NCBI GenBank assembly: GCA_017452335.1
Contig: JAFTMP010000200.1
Span: 1-8,540 of the forward strand
Direction of reading: 5' to 3'
DNA length: 8,540 bases
DNA from: Clostridia bacterium
GTDB taxonomy: Bacteria > Bacillota > Clostridia > Oscillospirales > CAG-272
The translations under genes were made by a program, and so were the position numbers. The notes under the pieces are model-generated. The model had not been told where the DNA came from. It did not search any database and was given only the letters and a program-made list of their open reading frames with translations. Below, piece by piece: positions 1 to 6,097 of the stretch (the stretch's first letter is position 1; the number at the start of each line of letters is the position of its first letter).

Positions 1-2566
1 CGCACAGATCGTTTCACTGCTTGAAGAAGGATTGATCTCCTCTAAAAATGCGGAGTTTTCCGGAAATGCCGCACAATTTGAAAAGTTTATATTCAGCGAT
101 TGCTCAGTATTGCTGACAGGCATGGGCAGCAGGCTTTCCGGGCACAAATATGCCGGTCTGTTTTCCTTTGCAACAAAGCAAACTACCGGCTACGGAGAAC
201 GCTTTGACCTGCTGTGTGAGGACCTGAGGGGCTACATGAGCGGCGGATATCGGGTAAAGCTGATTTGTGAAACGGAAACTTCTGCCGATCATCTTGAGAA
301 AATGCTGGTGAATTCCGGTTTTGGTGCGTATAAAGACACTGATCAGCGCGTACAAAGGGAAGCCAGCGTGGCACTGGTCTGGGGGCAATCCATCCCGGGT
401 TTTGAGCTGACGCATTCCAAATACGTGTGCCTCACGGAGCTGCAGACCGACGCAGTGCGCAAGAGAAGCAGCAGAGTAAGCAGTAAACGCAAGAAGGATA
501 AGAATTTACAGCGGATCCTTTCTTATGCGGATATGTCCGTAGGTGACTATGTGGTGCACGATATCCACGGGATCGGACAATATATGGGCATGTCCTCTCT
601 GACGGTGGAGGGTGTGCGAAAGGACTTTTTAAAGATCAAGTATGCAGGAAAGGATATGTTGTATCTGCCCTGCGGACAACTGGATAAGATCTCCAAATAC
701 ATTGGTAAAGGCGCGGAAGAGGGCGAGTTGAAGCTTTCCAAAATGGGCGGAGCTGATTGGAAAAAGGTCAAGATCAAGGCAAAGCTTTCGGCACAAAATA
801 TGGCAAAGCAGTTGATCGGTCTGTATGCGGCGCGCATGAAAAAGGATGGTATTTCATTCCCAAAAGACGATGAGATGCAGCGAGAGTTTGAAAGTGCCTT
901 TGAATATGAAGAGACCGATTGTCAGCTTTCTGCCGTGGAGGATGTAAAGCGCGACATGGAGGGACGCGTTCCCATGGATCGCTTGCTTTGTGGAGATGTG
1001 GGATACGGTAAGACCGAGGTGGCAATGCGTGCCGCCTTCAAGGCGGTCAGCGGGGGCTATCAGGTAGCGATTCTCGTGCCCACCACCATTCTTTGTATGC
1101 AGCACTACAGGACCCTGCTTTCCAGAATGAGAGGCTTTCCCGTTTCGGTGGATATGGTTTGTCGCTTCCGCTCTGCGAAGGAAATCGAGGAATCGTTAAG
1201 AAAACTGCGCCGCGGGGAAACGGATATCATCGTTGGCACCCATCGCCTGCTTTCAAAGGACGTAGAGTTTAAAAAACTGGGTCTGCTCATTATAGATGAG
1301 GAACAGCGATTTGGCGTGACGCATAAGGAAAAGCTCAAGGAGCTATCTAAAAACGTGGATGTATTGACCCTTTCGGCAACGCCGATCCCTCGTACCATGA
1401 ATATGGCGCTTTCGGGTATACGGGATATGTCGGTGCTGGACGAAGCGCCGGTTGACCGTTTGCCGGTACAAACCTTTGTGTTAGAGCACGATGACGGCGT
1501 GATCTTTGAGGCGATCAGACGGGAATTCAGACGCGGAGGACAGGTGTTCTATCTTTGCAACAGTATTGAAGTAATGCCCGATCGGGCAGGAAAGCTGCAA
1601 AGAGAATTTCCCGATATGCGCGTGGAGATTGCTAACGGTCAAATGGATAAGGACCGTCTTTCCGATATTTGGGAAGAGATGATACGCGGTGAAATTGACA
1701 TTCTTGTTTCCACTACGATCATTGAAACGGGCGTGGATGTACCCAACGCCAATACGCTGATCATTGAGCGTGCGGATAAACTGGGACTTTCACAGCTTCA
1801 CCAGATCAGAGGACGTGTCGGCAGAAGTTCCAGACGTGCCTATGCTTACTTTACCTATCCTGCTGGCAGAGAACTGCGGGAGATTTCAGAAAAACGTCTG
1901 TCTGCCATCCGAGATTTTACGGAGTTTGGCGCAGGATTCCGTATTGCGATGCGGGATATGGAAATTCGCGGCGTGGGCAATTTGCTGGGCGCGGAACAGC
2001 ACGGTCACATGGAAAGTATTGGGTATGATCTTTATATGAAGCTGCTTTCAGAGGCGGTCAGTGAAGAGAAGGGTGAAAAGATCGAAAAGAGGACGGAATG
2101 CTCCGTGGATCTTCCGGTGGATGCCTACGTTCCCGAGGAATATATTCCCAATGCCAACCAGCGTATTGATGCTTATAAGAAGATCTCTCTGATTGAAAAC
2201 GCAGAGGACCTCTCGGATGTGTACGACGAACTGCTTGACCGTTACGGAGAGGTGCCCCAGACGGTATTGAATATTTTGACTATTTCATACGTGAGAGCCC
2301 TGGGATCAAAAGCGGGTATTTCCAAAATCGTTTCTAAAAGCTCGGGAATCCTCTTTTATCCCGAAAAGCCCTCGGCATTCAAGATGACCAAGCTTGCCTG
2401 TGAATATAACGGAAAAGTAATGGTTACCTTGTCAGGAGAGCAGTATTTTTCCTTAAGAACCCCTTCGAGTGCGTCATACAAATCCGTTAAGATGTGTGTG
2501 GAGCTTCTTGAAAAATATACAGCGATTGAGGAACAGCCGGGTGGCGATCCGGCACGATCCAACTAA
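1..2566 (+). CDS. mfd: Mfd, transcription-repair coupling factor (5' truncated by window)
   Basis: Mfd is an ATP-driven DNA translocase that pushes stalled RNA polymerase off DNA lesions and recruits UvrA for nucleotide excision repair. The frame is open from base 2, so the gene starts outside the window; about 854 codons are visible, and the missing part should be the UvrB-like N-terminus. In order I see the end of the UvrB-like/D3 part; a basic linker (about 461-505); the polymerase-interacting domain with VGDYVVHDIHGIGQY (539-583); Walker A GDVGYGKT (992-1015); DEEQ (1295-1306); SATPIPRT (1373-1396); TTIIETG (1712-1732); QIRGRVGRS (1802-1828); the translocation motif with RGVGNLLGAEQHGH (about 1967-2008); and the C-terminal TRCF domain from about 2100. 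The polymerase-interacting domain and TRCF domain separate it from RecG. It ends at TAA 2564-2566. All helicase motifs look intact. Confidence 0.97.
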   Translation, partial: AQIVSLLEEGLISSKNAEFSGNAAQFEKFIFSDCSVLLTGMGSRLSGHKYAGLFSFATKQTTGYGERFDLLCEDLRGYMSGGYRVKLICETETSADHLEKMLVNSGFGAYKDTDQRVQREASVALVWGQSIPGFELTHSKYVCLTELQTDAVRKRSSRVSSKRKKDKNLQRILSYADMSVGDYVVHDIHGIGQYMGMSSLTVEGVRKDFLKIKYAGKDMLYLPCGQLDKISKYIGKGAEEGELKLSKMGGADWKKVKIKAKLSAQNMAKQLIGLYAARMKKDGISFPKDDEMQREFESAFEYEETDCQLSAVEDVKRDMEGRVPMDRLLCGDVGYGKTEVAMRAAFKAVSGGYQVAILVPTTILCMQHYRTLLSRMRGFPVSVDMVCRFRSAKEIEESLRKLRRGETDIIVGTHRLLSKDVEFKKLGLLIIDEEQRFGVTHKEKLKELSKNVDVLTLSATPIPRTMNMALSGIRDMSVLDEAPVDRLPVQTFVLEHDDGVIFEAIRREFRRGGQVFYLCNSIEVMPDRAGKLQREFPDMRVEIANGQMDKDRLSDIWEEMIRGEIDILVSTTIIETGVDVPNANTLIIERADKLGLSQLHQIRGRVGRSSRRAYAYFTYPAGRELREISEKRLSAIRDFTEFGAGFRIAMRDMEIRGVGNLLGAEQHGHMESIGYDLYMKLLSEAVSEEKGEKIEKRTECSVDLPVDAYVPEEYIPNANQRIDAYKKISLIENAEDLSDVYDELLDRYGEVPQTVLNILTISYVRALGSKAGISKIVSKSSGILFYPEKPSAFKMTKLACEYNGKVMVTLSGEQYFSLRTPSSASYKSVKMCVELLEKYTAIEEQPGGDPARSN

Positions 2567-2586
2567 ATTTGAAAGGATGATCAAAA

Positions 2587-3711
2587 ATGAAAAGAACGAT
2601 AATCAGATTTTTGGGGGTCATGATGGCGGCAGTAATGCTGTTTTTGTGCGTGCCCGGATGTTCAAGCGAACGAACAAAGGCTGTAATGGAGCTGGATGGC
2701 GTGAGCATTGGTGCAGATGTGTACAGATATTGGCTTTCCACCTTCAAGTACTATTTCGTCCAGAATTACGAGGATATTGAAGACACTGTAGAATGCTGGA
2801 ACAAGGAAATGGATGACGGTTTAACGATCGGGGAATATGTGGAGAAGTATACTCTTCAGTATGCTAAGAACGTCCTGTGTGCGCTGAAATTGTATAAGGA
2901 CTATAAGCTCAGTCTTTCCAAATCGGTCATCAATAACATTGATGACACCATCGACGATATGATCAAATATCAGTATGGTGATAGCAAATCGGAATTCAAT
3001 AATGCTTTGATGGCGACTTACGGTATGGACTTAGACGGACTGCGTAATGCGTTTATCATGGAGGCAAAGGTAGATGCGGTTGAGAGCTATCTTTTCGGTG
3101 AGAACGGAACGCAGGTTCCTACAAATGCTGAAGTAGATGCCTTTTACAAGGAAAATTATTCCCGTTTGTTGATGATCGTGGTAAATACCTCCTATGAACT
3201 GATCTTGGATGATAAGGGAAATGTGACCCTTGATGATAAGGGTGAGGTTGCTATAAAAGAGTATACCGAAGAGGAGATTGCGCAAAAGAAGGCAAAGGCT
3301 CAAGAGGCGTTTGACAAAGCAAATGCAGGCGAGGAGTTTGAGAAGCTTGTTGAAAAGTATAATGAGCTGACGGTGGAAGAGTGTCCCAACGGCTTTTACA
3401 TTACAAACTATGAGTTTGAGACACTTGTTGTGGGCGGCTATGATTCCAAGGCGCTGAGTGAAGTGTTGAAGATGAAGGAGGGTGACATCTATCGTTACGA
3501 AGATGAAGAAAGCATTTCCATTGTAAAAAAAGTGCCGCTTATCGAAAAAGCGTATTCTTCCAAGGACGACGCAGAGCAGCTTTCAGATATTCAATCCCAC
3601 TTGATCACCAAAAAGTACAATGAGATCTTACAACAAATGTGGGATGATATCGTTGTTGAGGAATATGTTTCTACTCTTAAAACAGTGGATGTAAAGAAAG
3701 GTTTTATTTGA
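2587..3711 (+). CDS. SurA/PpiC-type foldase lipoprotein, parvulin domain probably degenerate
   Basis: This 374-residue protein is probably an extracytoplasmic chaperone anchored to the outer face of the membrane, like PrsA. The ATG follows GAAAGGA (2571-2577) by 9 nt. Residues 1-24 form a lipoprotein signal peptide (KR start, hydrophobic core from about residue 8) ending in VPG-C25; Pro at that lipobox position is unusual. Residues 30-180 are a helical SurA_N-like region, then the typical linker PTNAEVDAFYKENY (178-191) and a parvulin-like part (about 192-315). At the first parvulin strand, where active enzymes have a His (HILI type), this protein has RLLMIVVN; at the second site (GYHII type) it has SISIVKK. 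It may therefore fold proteins without isomerase activity. An eight-residue tandem repeat, LDDKGNVT then LDDKGEVA (207-222), lies in an insertion after the first strand. It lies 20 bp behind mfd, so co-transcription is likely. The fold is a family-pattern call; a catalytically active role is unsure. Confidence 0.8.
   Translation: MKRTIIRFLGVMMAAVMLFLCVPGCSSERTKAVMELDGVSIGADVYRYWLSTFKYYFVQNYEDIEDTVECWNKEMDDGLTIGEYVEKYTLQYAKNVLCALKLYKDYKLSLSKSVINNIDDTIDDMIKYQYGDSKSEFNNALMATYGMDLDGLRNAFIMEAKVDAVESYLFGENGTQVPTNAEVDAFYKENYSRLLMIVVNTSYELILDDKGNVTLDDKGEVAIKEYTEEEIAQKKAKAQEAFDKANAGEEFEKLVEKYNELTVEECPNGFYITNYEFETLVVGGYDSKALSEVLKMKEGDIYRYEDEESISIVKKVPLIEKAYSSKDDAEQLSDIQSHLITKKYNEILQQMWDDIVVEEYVSTLKTVDVKKGFI
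3205..3252 (+). repeat. 24-bp tandem duplication inside the foldase gene
   Basis: Two in-frame 24-bp units (3205-3228 and 3229-3252) encode LDDKGNVT and LDDKGEVA. They share GATGATAAGGG and have diverged elsewhere. The encoded acidic turn lies between the first parvulin strand and the following Lys/Glu-rich helix, where an insertion is least likely to disturb the fold. A local slippage duplication is the simplest explanation. Confidence 0.7.
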
Positions 3712-3739
3712 TATTTTTTTGAAAAAAATCAAATTTTTT
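3707..3739 (+). terminator. Candidate A/T-rich intrinsic terminator after the foldase gene
   Basis: TTTGAT (3707-3712) can pair with ATCAAA (3728-3733). Beyond an unpaired A at 3713, T3714-T3718 can pair with A3723-A3727. This gives an ~11-bp stem with one G-C pair and a small loop, followed at once by six T (3734-3739). The left arm includes the TGA stop (3709-3711). The shape is that of a Rho-independent terminator, but the stem is nearly all A-U and would be weak, so partial read-through into rimP is possible. The same A/T tracts also sit just upstream of the rimP promoter and may serve mainly there. Confidence 0.4.
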
Positions 3740-3749
3740 AAAAAAACTA

Positions 3750-3778
3750 TTGCAAAACAGCGGACTTTGTGGTATAGT
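3750..3778 (+). promoter_or_regulatory. Sigma-A type promoter of the rimP-nusA-infB operon
   Basis: A -35 box TTGCAA (3750-3755) and a -10 box TATAGT (3773-3778) are separated by exactly 17 nt. TGG directly before the -10 gives an extended -10 (TGnTATAGT). A and T runs at about 3722-3746 lie where an UP element would contact the alpha subunit C-terminal domains. Transcription should start near A3785, giving a leader of about 78 nt before the rimP ATG. The position in the only large gap between genes, ahead of a tightly packed gene set, supports the call. No obvious operator is seen. Confidence 0.85.
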
Positions 3779-3796
3779 ATTAACAGAATAGGATGT

Positions 3797-3835
3797 AGCA
3801 AGAAGGGCAGTTTTCAAGAACTGCTCTTCCTTGTT
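3797..3835 (+). promoter_or_regulatory. Leader hairpin upstream of rimP, possible NusA-responsive attenuator
   Basis: Bases 3797-3812 pair with 3819-3835 in a stem of about 16 bp with one bulged C (3829 or 3830), two G-U pairs and the six-base loop TTCAAG. The G/C-richer core GGGCAG/CTGCTC lies near the loop. It is followed by CCTTGTTGTAT, a U-rich but interrupted tract. The hairpin begins about 12 nt after the predicted transcription start and ends 27 nt before the rimP ATG. In Bacillus subtilis, NusA is reported to limit its own operon through NusA-dependent termination; a strong stem with a poor U-tract fits that type. The structure is read directly from sequence; the regulatory role is inferred. 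Confidence 0.7.
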
Positions 3836-3849
3836 GTATAAGACAAATT

Positions 3850-3856
3850 GAAAGGA
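3850..3856 (+). promoter_or_regulatory. Ribosome binding site that fixes the rimP start
   Basis: GAAAGGA lies 6 nt before ATG 3863. An in-frame TTG at 3848 would extend the protein by five residues, but the Shine-Dalgarno would then lie inside the coding region and nothing similar lies upstream. ATG 3863 is therefore preferred. Confidence 0.85.
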
Positions 3857-3862
3857 TTACGT

Positions 3863-4357
3863 ATGGCGAAGGGACCTAAGAATATTGCCGAATACGTATG
3901 CCGTGCGATTACTCCCGGAGTAAGTGCATTGGGCTATGATATTTGGGATGTGGAGTATGTAAAAGAAGGCAGTGAGTGGTATTTGCGCATCACCGTGGAT
4001 TCTCCCGAAGGAATTGATATTGACGATTGCGAAAAAGCATACCGCGTAATTGACGCCGTTATTGATGAAATTGATCCCATTGAAGGGAGCTATCATTTGG
4101 AGGTCTCCTCTCCGGGTGTGGAAAGAGACCTGCGTACCGCAGAGCATTTTCAGTGGGCGCTGGGTCAGGTAATCGTTTTGAAACTGTTTGCCGCTATTGA
4201 TGGAAAAAAAGAATTGATCGGCATACTGGAGGAAATTGACGAAAAGGGTACGCTGACCTTGCAGTGCGAAGAGAAGAGCTACTCGGTCGAGCGCCAAAAA
4301 ATTTCAAGAGCACATTTATATTTTGATTTTGATGCACAGGGCATTGAAGAAGATTGA
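3863..4357 (+). CDS. rimP: RimP, 30S ribosome maturation factor
   Basis: RimP (YlxS/YhbC) is a cytoplasmic factor that binds the 30S subunit during late assembly. The 164-residue product is near the usual family length. The N-terminal domain carries the family pattern: YLRITVD (40-46), GIDIDDCEKAYRVID (50-64) and the signature LEVSSPGVER (79-88). The C-terminal part, from about residue 95, is the Sm-like beta-barrel (GQVIVLKLF, then a region ending near KISRAHLYFDF). The protein is acidic at its end (GIEED). It is the first gene of the operon behind the promoter at 3750-3778, and the gap to nusA is 30 nt. The start ATG is chosen by the Shine-Dalgarno at 3850-3856. I see no irregularities. Confidence 0.97.
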   Translation: MAKGPKNIAEYVCRAITPGVSALGYDIWDVEYVKEGSEWYLRITVDSPEGIDIDDCEKAYRVIDAVIDEIDPIEGSYHLEVSSPGVERDLRTAEHFQWALGQVIVLKLFAAIDGKKELIGILEEIDEKGTLTLQCEEKSYSVERQKISRAHLYFDFDAQGIEED

Positions 4358-4387
4358 CCCATATATAAAGAAAGGAAGAATGCAAAA

Positions 4388-5419
4388 ATGAACAGCGAAT
4401 TTATCACTGCACTGGAAGAACTTGAAAGAGTCAAGGGAATTCCCAAGGAATATATGCTAAAAAAAGTGGAAGCGGCACTCATCAGCGCCTTCAAAAAAGA
4501 GGTCGGCGGAAGTAACGTAGTGGTGTCTATCGACCAGGTCAAGGGAGATGTAAAGGTTTATCGTCAAATGAAGGTAGTTGCAGAGGTGGAGGATGATGTT
4601 ACCGAAATCACTCTCGACGAAGCAAAGAAATATTCCCGCCGCCACCTTTCTGTGGGTGATACCGTGGATATTGAATTAAAGACCAAAAATTTTGGCAGAA
4701 TTTCTGCTCAGACTGCCAAGCAGGTGATTATCCAAGGTATCAGAGAAGCCGAGCGCGGAATCATGATCCAGCAGTATGAGAACAAAAAAGAAGATATCAT
4801 TACTGCAACTGTTCAAAAGATAGATCCTCAGAGCGGTAACGTACTGGTGGATACCGGAACAAGCTATGCAACCCTTCTGCAGAAGGAAATGCTTCACAGC
4901 GATCACTTCAATGTGGGTGATCACATTAAGGTGTTTGTTACGGAGGTGAACAAGGAAAGCAGAGGTCCCATTGTGACTTTGAGCCGCGTACATCCCAATT
5001 TTGTAAAGAGACTCTTTGAAAGAGAGATTCCTGAAATTGCAGATGGTGCTGTGATCATTAAGGGTATTACCAGAGAAGCAGGATACCGCACCAAGATCGC
5101 AGTGATGAGCAGGGAGGAGGGCGTTGATCCCATCGGTTCCTGCATCGGCGCAAGAGGAATGCGTATCAATAATATCATGGCAGATCTTGGCAATGAAAAG
5201 ATTGATGTGATCAAGTATAGCGAAGATCCTGCGGAATATATCAGAGCGGCACTCTCTCCTGCAACAGTGGAGGAAGTGATCATCGGCGAGGAGCATAGCT
5301 GCCGCGTGGTAGTTGCTCCTGAGCAGTTGTCTCTTGCAATCGGCAAAGAGGGACAGAATGCTCGTTTGGCGGCGAGATTGACCGGCTTTAAGATTGATAT
5401 TAAGACCGACAGAGGTTAA
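4388..5419 (+). CDS. nusA: NusA, transcription elongation/termination factor
   Basis: NusA binds RNA polymerase near the RNA exit channel and promotes pausing, hairpin folding and intrinsic termination. The 343-residue protein has the full core: an N-terminal polymerase-binding domain (about 1-130, beginning MNSEFITALEELERVKGI), an S1 domain (about 136-200), the conserved SRVHP (199-203), KH1 with loop GARG (254-257) and KH2 with loop GKEG (319-322) followed by QNARLAARLTG. It stops just after KH2, so there are no acidic C-terminal repeats as in Escherichia coli; this is normal for Firmicutes, though slightly shorter than Bacillus NusA. AAAGGAAG (4371-4378) lies 9 nt before the ATG. Expression should follow the rimP promoter, and NusA may act back on the leader hairpin at 3797-3835. 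Confidence 0.98.
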   Translation: MNSEFITALEELERVKGIPKEYMLKKVEAALISAFKKEVGGSNVVVSIDQVKGDVKVYRQMKVVAEVEDDVTEITLDEAKKYSRRHLSVGDTVDIELKTKNFGRISAQTAKQVIIQGIREAERGIMIQQYENKKEDIITATVQKIDPQSGNVLVDTGTSYATLLQKEMLHSDHFNVGDHIKVFVTEVNKESRGPIVTLSRVHPNFVKRLFEREIPEIADGAVIIKGITREAGYRTKIAVMSREEGVDPIGSCIGARGMRINNIMADLGNEKIDVIKYSEDPAEYIRAALSPATVEEVIIGEEHSCRVVVAPEQLSLAIGKEGQNARLAARLTGFKIDIKTDRG

Positions 5420-5451
5420 AATGAGATAACGACGTATAGCGCAATTTGTCG

Positions 5452-5459
5452 AAAGGAGG
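5452..5459 (+). promoter_or_regulatory. Strong ribosome binding site that fixes the rnpM start
   Basis: AAAGGAGG is a near-perfect match to the 16S 3' end and lies 7 nt before GTG 5467. The longer in-frame start, TTG 5446, lies upstream of this site and would make it part of the coding region, so GTG 5467 is the better start. Confidence 0.9.
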
Positions 5460-5466
5460 CGGTTTT

Positions 5467-5757
5467 GTGGCAGGAGTAACAGGAAAGATCAAAAAGATTC
5501 CCGAGCGGAAGTGCGTTGGATGCGCAAACAGTTTTCCCAAAAAGGAGCTCATCCGCATGGTGCGCGATAAAGAGGGCAATGTCAGCCTTGATTTCGTAGG
5601 AAAAAAAGCGGGCAGAGGAGCATATCTTTGCAAGAGCGTTTCGTGCTTTAAAAAGGCACAGAAGGCGAAACGATTTGAGAACAATCTTGAATGCACCATT
5701 CCGGCAGAGGTATTTGAGGCGCTTGCCGCAGAGCTTTTAGAACATGAATCAAAGTAA
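5467..5757 (+). CDS. rnpM: RnpM (YlxR), RNase P modulator, DUF448 family
   Basis: This small basic RNA-binding protein of the YlxR family is reported in Bacillus subtilis to bind RNase P RNA and dampen its activity; in older work it is described as nucleoid-associated and regulatory. From GTG 5467 it has 96 residues, the usual length. The signature is complete: PERKCVGC (12-19), KKELIRMVR (25-33) and GRGAYLC (49-55). Four cysteines, C16, C19, C55 and C60, form C-x2-C and C-x4-C pairs that could hold a metal; this is inference from spacing only. It lies 47 nt after nusA and overlaps ylxQ by 14 nt. The GTG start is chosen because of the AAAGGAGG site 7 nt before it. Confidence 0.95.
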   Translation: MAGVTGKIKKIPERKCVGCANSFPKKELIRMVRDKEGNVSLDFVGKKAGRGAYLCKSVSCFKKAQKAKRFENNLECTIPAEVFEALAAELLEHESK

Positions 5758-6097
5758 ACTGTGCGGAATGCTTGGTATTTGCAAGAAAGCAGGACGCTTG
5801 ATAACGGGAAGCGATTTGGTTTTAGAAGCAGTCAGATCAAAAAAGAATACGCCGCTTCTGGTATTATTATCAGCGGATGCATCAGCCAATACTGTAAAAA
5901 AGGTACGCAACTGTTGTACCTACTACCAAAAGTGCGTTGCCGTTCTTCCCATCAGCGGAGAACAGCTTGCGCATACGGTGGGAAAAACGGGCGTGATTTC
6001 CACAGCCGCGATCACCGAAGAAGGACTTATCAATGCAGTGCTGAAATTGTTAACGGCAAATAGCGATAATGAGGAACAGCGGGAGGAGAATGTATGA
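5744..6097 (+). CDS. ylxQ: YlxQ, L7Ae-family RNA-binding protein
   Basis: This 117-residue protein belongs to the L7Ae/L30e/S12e family, whose members bind kink-turn RNA; YlxQ itself has no settled function. The family pattern is clear: LGICKKAGRLITGSDLVLEAVR (10-31), LLVLLSADASANTVKKV (38-54), and the later GEQLAHTVGKTG and AITEEGL segments. The acidic tail after residue 105 (NSDNEEQREENV) is not part of the fold. The ATG lies inside rnpM, 14 nt before the end of that gene, and no good Shine-Dalgarno precedes it, so translation probably depends on ribosomes finishing rnpM. Its last codons contain the infB ribosome binding site, and its TGA overlaps the infB ATG. Confidence 0.93.
   Translation: MNQSKLCGMLGICKKAGRLITGSDLVLEAVRSKKNTPLLVLLSADASANTVKKVRNCCTYYQKCVAVLPISGEQLAHTVGKTGVISTAAITEEGLINAVLKLLTANSDNEEQREENV
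6081..6088 (+). promoter_or_regulatory. infB ribosome binding site within the end of ylxQ
   Basis: GGGAGGAG lies 5 nt before the infB ATG (6094) and is read as Arg-Glu-Glu in ylxQ. With the ATGA overlap (6094-6097) it allows both fresh initiation and reinitiation after ylxQ. That would let infB be translated above the level of its coupled upstream neighbour. Confidence 0.9.

Noticed and set aside
3848..3862. Upstream TTG start for rimP
   Set aside because: It would place the GAAAGGA site within the coding region and leave no ribosome site ahead of it.
4380..4391. Three-codon mini-frame (ATG CAA AAA TGA) whose stop overlaps the nusA ATG
   Set aside because: The only ribosome site ends one base before it, too close to be used, and is well spaced for nusA. 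It is probably chance in an A-rich spacer.
4676..5296. Minus-strand open frame opposite nusA
   Set aside because: It is a shadow of the S1 and KH region; the plus-strand protein is a complete NusA.
5446..5466. Upstream TTG start for rnpM
   Set aside because: The AAAGGAGG site lies between it and GTG 5467, at ideal spacing for the latter.
5420..5466. Possible hairpin or terminator in the nusA-rnpM gap
   Set aside because: Only a four-base CGAC/GTCG pairing is seen and there is no T-run, so a functional structure is not supported.
5761..6063. Plus-strand 100-codon frame overlapping ylxQ
   Set aside because: It is out of frame with the L7Ae-family protein and has no family pattern or ribosome site.
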